10,388 nucleotides of DNA from the NCBI GenBank assembly GCA_027600665.1, contig JADGJL010001082.1, positions 1 to 10,388 of the forward strand. The letters are read 5' to 3'. Below the pieces are notes generated by a model. The model saw only the letters and a list, made by a program, of their open reading frames with translations. It searched no databases and had not been told where the DNA came from. The stretch comes from Irineochytrium annulatum. Its lineage: Eukaryota > Chytridiomycota > Chytridiomycetes > Chytridiales > Chytridiaceae. Numbering within the stretch: position 1 is the first letter of the stretch; every line of letters starts with the position of its first letter. The position numbers were made by a program, and so were the translations under genes. Below are positions 1 through 7,542 of this stretch, in pieces.

Positions 1-1240
1 GGGTCAGGGCGGACGGACTGGAGCCAGGCCTCCATGGAGGCGATTCGGATCGAGGCGAGGCGCCTGCGGGCGTCGCTGATCTGGTTCATGATCGTAGTGC
101 GTGTTGCGGTCATTGACGCCATGGATGTCTGGAGGAAGGAGAGGCTGGGTTTTCGACATGTTTAATTTCACTGATAGCAGAAAAAGTTGTCGCAATAGTG
201 TCTCACCATGACTGAACGTTGCCAAGCGTTTGCTGCGCTTGCGACATGGAGTTTTGGAGCTGCTGAATGTTGCGGAGATCGGAAAAAACGTTGTCGAAGT
301 AAAGGGTACCGAACCTGCAAAATGCCCGCATTTTAGGAAACTTCCCCCCAAAAAAAATATAATTCGAAGTAACTCACGCGGAAAGTTGTCCAATATCGGA
401 AATACCGAGCCTCGACGGCAGCTGAGGCACAAGAGCGGCAGCCTCCCGAATCCGGGCGCCAGCGACCTGGAAGTGGTTGCGTGCGTCCTGGGCCCTCTGG
501 TATTCGTTGATCTCCGAGTAAGCGTTGTCGTAGTATAGGTCCACCTGCGCCGATTGCAAGGCCGAAGACAACGTGATCATGACGGCGTTAAGCTGCGCTT
601 GGGCCTGTTGCAGGAGCGTCTGGGCGCTGGCGTACCGCTGGAGGTCGCTGTCGCATTGGGCAAAGCTGGCTGTTTGAACCTTGCGATAGTGTCAGTGCAA
701 TGTCCAGGCCAGTGCTGGCCACTCGTGCCCACGAAAGCACTAATATACCTGGATTTGCTGAACCAGGGAAGAGTCCTGGTGGTGCTCGGGGCCCGGGTTG
801 GCGAAAGCGGCGTTCAAGATGTTGATGAGCTCCCGATGATGGGACTCAAGCTCGGCAGCGCGTCCATTGACCCTCCCCATCTCCATTCTGGCCTGATCCA
901 GCTGACTCTGAATGGCCTGCACGCGCGCCTGCTCGTTCATCAGGTCCTGCCGCGCCATATCCAGCTCGGCGTGCTCCTTCGCCTTCCTGTCCTCGTACGC
1001 CTTCTTTCCCTTCATCTTGGCGCCCAAAGTCATGAGCGAGAGCCCGTTCTCGATCTTCTTCACATCCTTGGCCTCCGCCTGCTCGCGCCGCTGCAACACC
1101 GCGAGCGTCTGGTGCTCGGCGGCGAGGTTCTGCTCGATGTTCCGAACGAGGCCAGCCTGTGACTGGACCTCCTGGGCGACATTGGCGTATGCGGGGATCA
1201 CGGCCGCCACGGCTTCATATCGATCCAGAAGAGCCGACAT
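1..1240 (-). CDS. Coiled-coil protein of unknown function, four exons, C-terminus beyond window edge
   Basis: I do not recognise this family. The proposed coding exons, read on the minus strand, are 1240-749, 679-378, 314-207 and 144-1. They are separated by introns of 69, 63 and 62 nt with donors GTATAT, GTGAGT and GTGAGA and acceptors CGCAAG, TTGCAG and CCCAG; the first intron has a CTGAC branch site. All joins keep frame and give about 348 residues with no stop before the edge. Residues 1-165 are Gln/Glu/Lys/Ala-rich with heptad-like spacing (long coiled coil, about 25-135). The later part is also helical and polar (YYDNAYSEINEYQRAQDARN, then QISDARRRLASIRI). There is no signal peptide, membrane segment or catalytic motif. 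The start at 1240 follows ACAACC, a reasonable fungal context. The last acceptor is the least certain: CTCCAG, ending at 129, is an alternative, but with this donor it would create a stop. A cytosolic structural or scaffold role is only a guess. Confidence 0.7.
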
Positions 1241-1644
1241 GGTTGTGTGAGGGTCGAGCGAGATCTGGTCGGGTGTGGGAGGGAACTCCTGCTGGCTAAC
1301 TTGGACTTATTGACCTGACGTTTGCAGCCTCTCAACTCTGGAATTTTCGCTGCAGGTGGTACAAATGGGGCATTGCTTGATTAGCATTCCTTGCATATCC
1401 TCAGCCACGCCAGTCGGGTACCAACGTGCACCCTTCGGCATGGCTTATTCGCAAGTTGGCGATGAATGATGCAAGTCTTTCCACACGAAGATAAATGATC
1501 GAGATGGTATTATATTATATTAACATTAGCTATTAAGATTAGGTGATTACGTAGGTAGTATGAGCAGTACATAAGCTTATCAACAAGGGCGCGAAGGGTG
1601 CTCTGCACCCCCACTTCCATCTCACGCGCCGGCTCTCCGACTGA
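1241..1644. other. Intergenic region: promoter of the coiled-coil gene and 3' end of the secreted Cys-rich gene
   Basis: About 400 bases without a supportable gene. Both flanking genes are on the minus strand, so this stretch holds the 3' untranslated region and polyadenylation site of the right-hand gene and the promoter of the left-hand gene. The AT-rich run at 1508-1542 (TATTATATTATATTAAC and following) is a likely polyadenylation zone. Nothing else stands out. Confidence 0.5.
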
Positions 1645-2478
1645 TCAGAACGACCACTTCCTCGGCCTCGCGGTCCCCATTCCTTCGACCTTCTTCTTCA
1701 ACGTCGCCGGCACCCCGCCGTCGCTCTTCCTATACCCCTCACAAACCCTCATGTTGGCCCTCTCGATCGCCTCCCTCGCGACGCCCTCCTCCTTCCCGCC
1801 AACAAACACGTATGGCGCTATGGCGCTCGCGTACATCTTCATCGTGTCCTGAATGCACCCGCCCGCGCACCACTCGACCCTTTGCTCGGCCGTGAGGTCG
1901 AACGGGAATGACGCGGCGAGCGTGATGAACCTGTGCATGCAGCCTCTCTCGGCGGCGGCGCAGAGCGTAGAGGAGAGGCCCGCCTGGTAAAGAAGCTCGG
2001 TGCGGCCGATGGATGATGATGATGAGGGCCAGGTGTCCGAGGTGACCTGGCGGCACGAACCCGCGGCTGTCGAGAGCGCCGCGCCGCAGGTGCGGAGGGT
2101 GGTCCTGCAGTGCGTGGCCATTTGGCTGTCGACGGAGTTGGGGTCGACGTCGGAGGGCAGAGGAGGGAGGCCGAGGTTCGATCGCGGGAGGCTGAAGAGC
2201 TGGTTGAGCTCAGAGCACGAGGACGGAGAGACCGAGGCGAGAGATGCAAGGGAGGCGGCGCAGGTCGTGAGGCCGTGGTGGGTGGCGGTCGGCGCGGGAG
2301 GGGCGGCGGGGATGGTGCGGTGGCCGTGCGGGAGGATGGGGAGGAGGTGGTAGTCAGAGTCCTGGTTGAAGAAGCTCTCCTCGACGAAAGAGGCCGGCGG
2401 GATGACCTTGGAGGGGACGGCCGCGGCGAGGGCCGAGGCGGCGGAGGCCAGGAGGATGAGCGACTTGAGGCCGAGCAT
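1645..2478 (-). CDS. Secreted cysteine-rich protein (10 Cys), unknown function
   Basis: A single-exon gene for a predicted secreted protein of 277 residues from the chosen Met at 2478. That Met directly begins a typical signal peptide (MLGLKSLILLASAASALA, probable cleavage before AAVPSK). The frame stays open 16 codons upstream to another Met at 2526, but that longer start would bury the signal peptide behind a polar extension. The mature part has ten cysteines (TTC, SSC, THC, RTC, GSC, TLC, RGC, EWC, GGC, RVC), enough for five disulfides. There is a Ser-rich segment in the middle (five consecutive Ser in TWPSSSSSIG) and a basic C-terminus (RPRKWSF). There is no transmembrane segment or GPI-type tail after the signal, and no catalytic motif that I recognise. 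It is probably extracellular or in the wall; a surface protein or effector-like role is inference. The base composition matches its neighbours, so there is no sign of transfer. Confidence 0.75.
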   Translation of the reverse strand: MLGLKSLILLASAASALAAAVPSKVIPPASFVEESFFNQDSDYHLLPILPHGHRTIPAAPPAPTATHHGLTTCAASLASLASVSPSSCSELNQLFSLPRSNLGLPPLPSDVDPNSVDSQMATHCRTTLRTCGAALSTAAGSCRQVTSDTWPSSSSSIGRTELLYQAGLSSTLCAAAERGCMHRFITLAASFPFDLTAEQRVEWCAGGCIQDTMKMYASAIAPYVFVGGKEEGVAREAIERANMRVCEGYRKSDGGVPATLKKKVEGMGTARPRKWSF

Positions 2479-3054
2479 TACGAGTTGGTGTGTGTGTACA
2501 GTATGGACTATGGGGAAAGGCGCCAACAGTCTTGATCGCTTATGTAGGGTACATTAGCATCCATGGCCTCGTTAATTGTAACAACAATCCGTTTGTCGTC
2601 GAGGTTGAAAGACATCCATGGGCCAACCAGCGCCTAAACTTTACGCCTCCATATTCCAAACAAACGTGTCCGATCGGAGGATCCTTGCAGATAAGGTAAA
2701 TTTTGTAGCCCAGTGCGGCCCTGCATAGCGGGGTGCAACCTCACACACTCGTTGCTCGACGATGCGACGACGTCGCTAAGCTTCGTGTGCTGGTATGGTG
2801 TTAATTTTGAAGATTGAAAAACGGTTGTCGAGCTTGCAATGGCTTCCCACAAAAAAGAAAATCATTACTGTGTCGAGATTACGCTGAATGAATATAAGAA
2901 TGTGCAGGGCTATATCAAGAACCCAGATCGTCCGCAACCGTACCCGCCCGCTCGTCCCGTCGCCTCCTCTTCAACCCTTCCCTCCTGGTGCATGCCACCA
3001 CAGACCTTTCGATTGACCCCACCTCTCGAAATCACTCCAAAAGGTTAGCGCAAA
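2479..3054. other. Intergenic region: promoter of the Cys-rich gene and 3' UTR of the DUF2039 gene
   Basis: About 575 bases with no convincing gene. Both flanking genes are on the minus strand. The only open frame of note (2839-3048, plus) has no recognisable domain or splice context. No tRNA, repeat or conserved motif was seen. Confidence 0.45.
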
Positions 3055-3774
3055 TCACTCCTCCTCCTCCTCCTCCTCTTCCCCTATATCATCCCCATCA
3101 TCCAAATCGAAATTATCATCCTCGTCGTCGTCCCAATCGTCGTCTCCACCCCTCGCGGCCTTCATCGCCGCAGCTTTCTCCAGGATCTTGGCGGCCCCTT
3201 CCTCATCCCCCTTCTCCATTTTCCGCAAATAAGACCGCCGCTGCCGCTCGTTCATGGAATCCAGCCGCCGCTCCTCGTCCTGCTGCTCCTGAAGTACCTC
3301 GACTGGCGTCTTCGGGGCCGTGCTGAGGGGCGGAAACGATATATGTCAGAAGAAGTGTGTGTGGAGCGCCGTGAAAGCGAAAGATTTCACCTCTCCAAAA
3401 TCTCCTCCTTTGATCTACACTTCGCGCACACGTCCTGCTCGCACGCGCATTTCCGGCACAGGATGTGGTACGCGTCCCTTACGGCCTTTTGCTCGCACGA
3501 CACGCACTTCTTTGGGACGGTTAAAGGCGTGTACTTGCCAAACCTTTTCCTGTAAAGTTTACGGTAGATTAAAACACAAGGCAAGCAGCGAGCCAAGTCC
3601 GCAGAAGGAGTCCACGAACCTCCATTCAATCACGTCCGCGCACTTCTTGCAGAGACCCCTTGTCGGGGTGGATGCGAGCTTGATGGCAGCGGGCGAGTGC
3701 TTCGATGGCTGCCACGCGAACTGGTTCTGGTGCTTCTGGGCCTTCTTTTTGTGGCCTGTTGATATGTTCGGCAT
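3055..3774 (-). CDS. C9orf85/DUF2039-family zinc-binding protein, three exons
   Basis: Homologue of human C9orf85 (DUF2039), a small conserved eukaryotic protein of poorly known function with paired CxxC motifs. Coding exons are 3774-3620, 3549-3391 and 3322-3055, with introns of 70 nt (donor GTTCGT, acceptor TTACAG) and 68 nt (donor GTGAAA, CTGAC branch, acceptor CTCAG). All joins keep frame and give 193 residues. Exon 1 carries the family's N-terminus (GHKKKAQKHQNQFAW) and the first zinc pair, CKKCADVIEWR. Exon 2 carries KYTPLTVPKKCVSC, DAYHILCRKCACEQDVCAKC, the family signature with four further Cys pairs or knuckles. Exon 3 is charged and helical (NERQRRSYLRKMEKG) and ends in an Asp/Glu tail with eight consecutive Glu, encoded by the (TCC)n-like run near 3059-3080. 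The acidic tail suggests binding to nucleic-acid-associated or basic partners, but the role is unknown. It is divergent from the ATX1 gene, with 269 bp between the two starts. Confidence 0.9.
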
Positions 3775-4043
3775 TCTGTGGAGGAGACGCAGGGAGAGAA
3801 GGCAAGGACGGGAGCAGGGAGACGAGGGAATTGCGATCACGGGCAGGGATCGGGTTGTCGGATAAGGCTGACCGTTGAACAGCTGGATCGTTGATGTGGA
3901 CAAGCTTGCTGCGATGAAAAAATGCTGGTCGTCAAAGGCTTCAGGCTCTCATCTTCCTTTCGTCAGCATGGTCACACGCAATGGATACAAGCCGCCAGCA
4001 AAAACCGGCCCGCAAAATTCCCTCAAACGCCACCAAGCCCAAC
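3775..4043. promoter_or_regulatory. Divergent promoter region between the DUF2039 and ATX1 genes
   Basis: The two genes start back to back with 269 bases between their ATGs, so both promoters must lie here. I see no clear TATA box or shared motif. A GGATAAG sequence near 3859 is a single GATA-type match and may be chance. Confidence 0.4.
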
Positions 4044-4307
4044 ATGACGGAGGTACCAACATTCCCTCCGTCGTTCCCGTCCATGGTCTGACATCCACTT
4101 TCCCGAATTCAGTACAAGTTCAAGGTTGGCATGACGTGTGGCGGCTGCTCCGGCGCCGTCAACAGGATCCTCTCGAAGACCGACGGTGTGGACAGCTTCG
4201 ACATCTCGCTCGAGACCCAGACTGTCGTCGTGAACTCCACGAAGCTGTCGAAAGACGAGGTTGAGGCCGCCATCAAGAAGTCTGGCAAGCCCGTGGAACC
4301 CTTGTAA
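4044..4307 (+). CDS. ATX1: ATX1-type cytosolic copper chaperone (heavy-metal-associated domain), two exons
   Basis: A 67-residue protein consisting of one heavy-metal-associated domain. The first coding exon is 9 nt (4044-4052, MTE). A 60-nt intron (4053-4112, donor GTACCA, CTGAC branch site, acceptor TTCAG) follows, then exon 2 at 4113-4307. The copper site is MTCGGCSGAV at about residues 10-19, matching the MxCxxC consensus. The rest fits the beta-alpha-beta-beta-alpha-beta fold (ISLETQTVVV strand, then KDEVEAAIKKSGK helix with the conserved Lys/Gly near the end). Family members bind Cu(I) through the two Cys and hand it to a P-type copper ATPase in the secretory pathway, serving multicopper oxidases. 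Length is normal for the family. AATAAA at 4364-4369 is a plausible polyadenylation signal. The stop lies inside a donor-like GTAAGG; see the finding on possible splicing to the F-box gene. Confidence 0.92.
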
Positions 4308-4891
4308 GGACAATGCCGATGATTTGTATGGACGGCCGAATTGGAACAAAAAATGAAAACATAAATAAAACATCAGATTCCCGCACAAATATATTTCCTT
4401 CTTTTTGAGCGCGCGCTGATTCCATTTTTAAGCGTCCGCTGATTTTACTCGCCTACACGCCTTACTGATATTTTATTTTTCGCTTGCAGTACGTCGAGAT
4501 TAATACCAACAGGTGAGAAATATCTGTGCATTTAAACTCGATTCCGCAAATTGGCAACATGTGTGAGCGTAACGGAGTTATAGTTGCGTTTTTTGAAAAA
4601 TATATCTGTTTTCCTTTTGGCCCCAACGGTTGCCAATGTTTTGATACCCCGCGTGCTCATTCAACTACTTTGAATCTGTTCTTCACGATTTGTACGATCT
4701 TTGGCTTCTTGGTAGTAGTTAGTAGTCATTGGACGCCACAATTGTTTCAATATGCTAACTTTTCCACTTCATCATCAATACCAAAAGCGATCCAGGTCGC
4801 CAACGCTTGAGCAGCATAACTACCACCGTAGTGAAGATAGGGAATCAATTGCGCCTTCCTGCCTCCATCCTATTCTTGGATCTCAGGCGCC
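4308..4891. other. Intergenic region between ATX1 and the F-box gene, with a possible untranslated or alternative exon
   Basis: About 580 bases. The left part is the ATX1 3' UTR (AATAAA at 4364-4369). A strong acceptor-like signal, TTACTGAT then a T-rich run and TTGCAG, ends at 4489. A GTGAGA donor follows at 4513, bounding a possible 23-nt exon (4490-4512). Just before the F-box ATG, a pyrimidine-rich tract ends in TCTCAG at 4886, another good acceptor. These may mark a 5' UTR intron of the F-box gene. No other gene or repeat was seen. Confidence 0.4.
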
Positions 4892-6160
4892 ATGGCCGTC
4901 CACCCATCCGCGACGCCGTCCTCGACTCCCCACCTCCTCCGCATCCCCTCCGAGCTCGCCCTCCAAATTTTTTCCCACCTCTCCCTCGACGCCCGTCTCA
5001 CGCTCGCGCTCGCCAGCCGAGCCCTCCGCCTCCTCGCCTGCGACGCGTCCCTCAACTCCCAGCTCCACTTCCACCACACGGACCGCGCCCACGCGCGCCG
5101 GCACCCGATCGCGGACCTCCTTGGCGCCGCCCTGGGCACGCTCCTGCCCGTCGGTGGGGCAGGGGTTCGGGATATCGACCTAGGGGAGATGGGCGACCTC
5201 GTGAGGGACGAGCAGGTCATGCAGGTCGGGAGATGGTGCCCAAAGGTGGTGGGCATCACGCTGTCGGGCACGAGAGTGACGGACGTAGGGGTGCGGTTCC
5301 TGCTGGGGATGTATTCGGAGAGCATGGCGGCGGGTTATGTGAGGGCCTGGAATGACGTGGCGGCGCAAGGGTGGATGATCGAGGGCTGGATGGGCGGGGC
5401 TGGGGAAGCAGCATCGCAACGCGTCGAAGGCACGGTGCCGCCCCCGGCCCCGCCGTTCCTGGCCGCTGGCGTGGCAGACCTGTTCTTCGAACCCGCGGAC
5501 CCGTCTCGGCACGCGTTCGCGCCCCGGTGCCCGAGGATCGAGCGGTTGGCGCTCGCGGGCCTCCGCAACATCACGGACGCCTCCCTGAAAACCATTGGCG
5601 CGTCCTGCCCGCGCCTGACGCATCTGGACGTCTCCACAACGGCCTCGATATCTCGGCTTACCTCTGAGGGCGTCGTGGCCGTCGCGCGGGGCTGCCCGAT
5701 GCTTACGTCGCTCGTGTTATCAGGCTGCAGCCAGGTGGACGACCAGGCGCTTCGTTGTTTGGCGGGCAGCGCGTGTGGGGCGGGGTTACGGACGCTCGAG
5801 TTGACGGGGTGTTTTCAGGTTACAGACCACGGCGTGAGAGAGATAGTGGGGCGGTGCAGGGCGCTAGAGGTGCTGGATTTGGGCTACTGCTGGCGGATCA
5901 CGGACGGCGGATTAGAGGGACTGGCGGATGACGGTGGCGAGGAGAGAATGCTGAGAAGACTGTCGGTCGCGTTCTGCTACAACATCTCGGACGCGACGGT
6001 AGCTGTTTTGAGGGACTTGCCGTTTCTTGAGAGAGCAGACCTGTTCAGCACGACGGTGACGGCCGCTGGGCGGGATACTCTGCTCAAGTTGGGGTTGAAC
6101 GTGGGCGAGTTTGGCCACCTGGGACTGATGGGGAACAGCAATGCGAATCCAATATTCTAG
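4892..6160 (+). CDS. F-box/leucine-rich-repeat protein (Grr1/FBXL/AMN1-like)
   Basis: A single-exon gene of 422 residues. Residues 14-60 form an F-box (LLRIPSELALQIFSHLSLDA), the segment that binds Skp1 in SCF ubiquitin ligases. Residues from about 90 to 140, and again from about 213 to 400, are cysteine-containing leucine-rich repeats: CPRIERLALAGLRNITDASL, CPRLTHLDVS, CPMLTSLVLSGCSQVDDQAL, LRTLELTGCFQVTDHGVREI, LEVLDLGYCWRITDGGLEGL, LRRLSVAFCYNISDATVAVL. A less regular Gly/Ala/Pro-rich insert at about 150-205 splits the repeat block. The expected role is substrate recognition for ubiquitination; the substrate cannot be predicted. The protein is shorter than yeast Grr1 and close to compact FBXL proteins. 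The ATG at 4892 sits in GCGCCATGG, a good context and the first Met before the F-box. Codon use is GC-rich like the neighbours. Confidence 0.9.
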   Translation: MAVHPSATPSSTPHLLRIPSELALQIFSHLSLDARLTLALASRALRLLACDASLNSQLHFHHTDRAHARRHPIADLLGAALGTLLPVGGAGVRDIDLGEMGDLVRDEQVMQVGRWCPKVVGITLSGTRVTDVGVRFLLGMYSESMAAGYVRAWNDVAAQGWMIEGWMGGAGEAASQRVEGTVPPPAPPFLAAGVADLFFEPADPSRHAFAPRCPRIERLALAGLRNITDASLKTIGASCPRLTHLDVSTTASISRLTSEGVVAVARGCPMLTSLVLSGCSQVDDQALRCLAGSACGAGLRTLELTGCFQVTDHGVREIVGRCRALEVLDLGYCWRITDGGLEGLADDGGEERMLRRLSVAFCYNISDATVAVLRDLPFLERADLFSTTVTAAGRDTLLKLGLNVGEFGHLGLMGNSNANPIF

Positions 6161-6343
6161 CTTTGTAGTGTATCCTTGCCACAAAATGTAATTCGATAAA
6201 TTTATTATTAAGCAATAATAGTGAAACAGGCGCAGATTAAGAACGTTACGAGTCTTCCTATGATCTTATGGTTGTGTTGCTTTTAGGGTGGATATATGAA
6301 GGGTTTGCTTGTCGTCGCCGTGTGTACTCAGCGGATATTGTAA

Positions 6344-6515
6344 CTAGCAGTAGGGGCAGCCGCCGAGAGCCCCTGCCACTGGCTGAAAGCTCGCGGCCGG
6401 GCTCTCGCTCGCAGGCGCGTCAATTGCCATGGAAGGTAGGATGATGGCTTGCTCGGGATGGGGCTTGAAGAAACATAATAGCGCATGCGACGAGGAGGGT
6501 GGCACAGAACTGCAT
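6344..6515 (-). pseudogene. Peptide gene copy D: degenerate small secreted peptide gene ending ALGGCPYC
   Basis: Remnant of the short secreted peptide family seen also at 6939, 9327 and 9960. Reading from ATG at 6515, MQFCATLLVACAIMF matches the start of copies B and C, but this frame stops at 6420. The cleavage-site region continues in a second frame (VSSSPIPSK). The tail is in a third frame (APASESPAASFQPVAGALGG, then CPYC and TAG at 6344-6346). Aligned with copy A, about 10 bases are missing around the signal-peptide cleavage site, so one frame break is a real deletion and not a one-base read error; at least one more indel follows. The leader, TATA-like box and upstream block of the family are still present. 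It shares the MQF start with copy C. It is probably not translated into a working peptide. Confidence 0.75.
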
Positions 6516-6577
6516 TTTGTATTGGCGTTGATGGAGACGGAAGTTGTGAAAAGTGGTGCTTGTGAGGCGGAGGCGGT

Positions 6578-6602
6578 AGTGGCGCTGGATGCCTATTTAA
6601 AT
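6578..6602 (-). promoter_or_regulatory. TATA-like box and conserved leader of copy D
   Basis: On the minus strand ATTTAAAT (6602-6595) is followed by CAGCGCCACT (6587-6578), about 60-70 nt before the ATG. The same leader sequence occurs exactly before copy A and with one or two changes before B and C, so it probably marks the transcription start zone of the family. Confidence 0.55.
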
Positions 6603-6660
6603 GGACCCGAGAAAGCAATACCAGCGATACCACGATTCCTAAGTAGCAATTCGAAGGTCG

Positions 6661-6696
6661 AAAATGATAAACCAATGAACTTTACAAACTCCTTAG
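6661..6696 (-). promoter_or_regulatory. Upstream GATA-type block of copy D
   Basis: On the minus strand: TAAGGAGT, a 14-base spacer, then GTTTATCATTTTC. TTTATC is an inverted GATAAA site. The block lies 146 nt before the ATG. AGGAGT...TTTATC recurs before all four peptide copies at 140-160 nt. Here the spacer is longer than in A and B. Confidence 0.5.
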
Positions 6697-6751
6697 CTTG
6701 CCCTGAATTCCGCTGCTTGGACGGTACTGCTGGCCCATGAATACCCCTGTT

Positions 6752-6780
6752 GAGGAGTCATCCGTTTTATCTTTTTATCT
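6752..6780 (+). promoter_or_regulatory. Upstream double-GATA block of copy A
   Basis: GAGGAGTCATCCGTTTTATC followed by TTTTTATCT contains two inverted AGATAA/GATAAA sites. The matching block before copy B has the same spacing between AGGAGT and GTTTTATC (five bases) and also two GATA sites. Fungal GATA factors (nitrogen, iron or light regulators) bind such sites, so regulation by one is likely; which one cannot be told. CCCATGAATA at 6734-6743, just upstream, is also shared with B. Confidence 0.55.
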
Positions 6781-6830
6781 CCGAGGTTTTGGCCACTGCA
6801 ATATTTTCACTAATTCGTGAGGGGCGCCCA

Positions 6831-6880
6831 AGTTAAAAAAGGCGGGCGGTCATCAACCATCATCAGCACCCAGCGCCACT
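6831..6880 (+). promoter_or_regulatory. AT-rich box and conserved leader of copy A
   Basis: AGTTAAAAAAGG at 6831 is followed by CAGCGCCACT at 6871-6880, 68 nt before the position of the family's start codon. The leader is identical to that of copy D. Confidence 0.5.
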
Positions 6881-6938
6881 ACCATCATCTTTGCCTCTCA
6901 ACTACCGACCGCTACCGCCTCTTCTATAAGCCAACAAG

Positions 6939-7142
6939 GTGAAGTTCTCGGCTGTCCTCCTAGTCGCCGCTGCTATGTTCTCGGCGGTGTCGGCAAGCCC
7001 TGTCCCGAATAACAAGCACGTCGCCGGCACAGCCTCGCCATCAGTCACGCCAGCGGCGCCAGCGGCCCCGTCAAACGAGTAACAGAGCCCCGGCGCCATT
7101 GAGCCCGTAGCCGCGGCGCTCGGCGGCTGCCCGTCCTGCTAA
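6939..7142 (+). pseudogene. Peptide gene copy A: start codon lost and internal stop, ending ALGGCPSC
   Basis: A copy of the small secreted peptide family. The frame is uninterrupted from the signal peptide (KFSAVLLVAAAMFSAVSASP) to the tail AALGGCPSC and TAA at 7140-7142, 67 codons in all, apart from two lesions. The start codon position reads GTG where the others have ATG, inside the shared context CCAACAAG also seen before copy C; the codon four before GTG is TAA, so no upstream start is available. Codon 48 is TAA (7080-7082), between the Ala/Pro linker and the conserved tail. A 32-nt GT...AG segment over this stop is too short for an intron and would change frame. The promoter block and leader are preserved. 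By its Lys-Phe start and promoter spacing it pairs with copy B. It is probably a recent pseudogene, unless the lesions are sequence errors. Confidence 0.75.
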
Positions 7143-7542
7143 GCGTCCCCAGATACCTACCTACCCATGCATAGGAGAAGGCGCAAAAAAGCAGCCCTGT
7201 AGATCCGTTGTATAGAACGTAAAAAGAAGAGGACATATATTCATAATCTTGGTTTTTGGTTTATTATATTTCGCCTTCCAATAAACCCTCGTATTCACAA
7301 AGATGCGTTCACCTCTTAAACAACGGTCGTTAAGCCTTAAAGCCGCTCCCTTCGCATGTCTGCACGGCCAGGGGAACCAGTGCGCCTGACTTTCTGTTGT
7401 GGGCAAAAATAAAACGCGCAAATTTCATTATAGTGGGGCAGTCTACTGCTTAAACTGGGAAACACCGAGAGCTCGGTTCCCTTCGTGGAGCTGCTGCCTG
7501 CTTTTACGGCGCAATTGCCCTCGGTGTACCGTGCAAGCCCCG
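7143..7542. other. Intergenic region between convergent 3' ends of copy A and the glycosyltransferase gene
   Basis: About 400 bases holding both 3' untranslated regions. AT-rich sequence with AATAAA (inside CCAATAAACC near 7280) and TTTATTATATTT fits polyadenylation signals for either strand. No gene, repeat or RNA structure was identified. Confidence 0.45.

Noticed and set aside
2839..3048. Plus-strand open frame of 69 codons between the Cys-rich and DUF2039 genes
   Set aside because: No domain, signal or splice context, and its end approaches the DUF2039 3' end; probably chance.
3058..3082. TCC-repeat run that looks like a microsatellite
   Set aside because: It encodes the poly-Glu tail of the DUF2039 protein on the minus strand, so it is coding sequence.
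4883..5325. Long antisense frames across the F-box gene
   Set aside because: Arg/Ala/Gly-rich shadow translations of a GC-rich coding strand with no homology signal.
6429..6740. Plus-strand frame of 103 codons over copy D and the divergent promoter
   Set aside because: It runs antisense through the recognisable copy D remnant and its promoter block and has no known domain.
7080..7111. GT...AG segment over the internal stop of copy A as an intron
   Set aside because: Only about 32 nt, without a branch site, and its removal would shift the frame away from ALGGCPSC.
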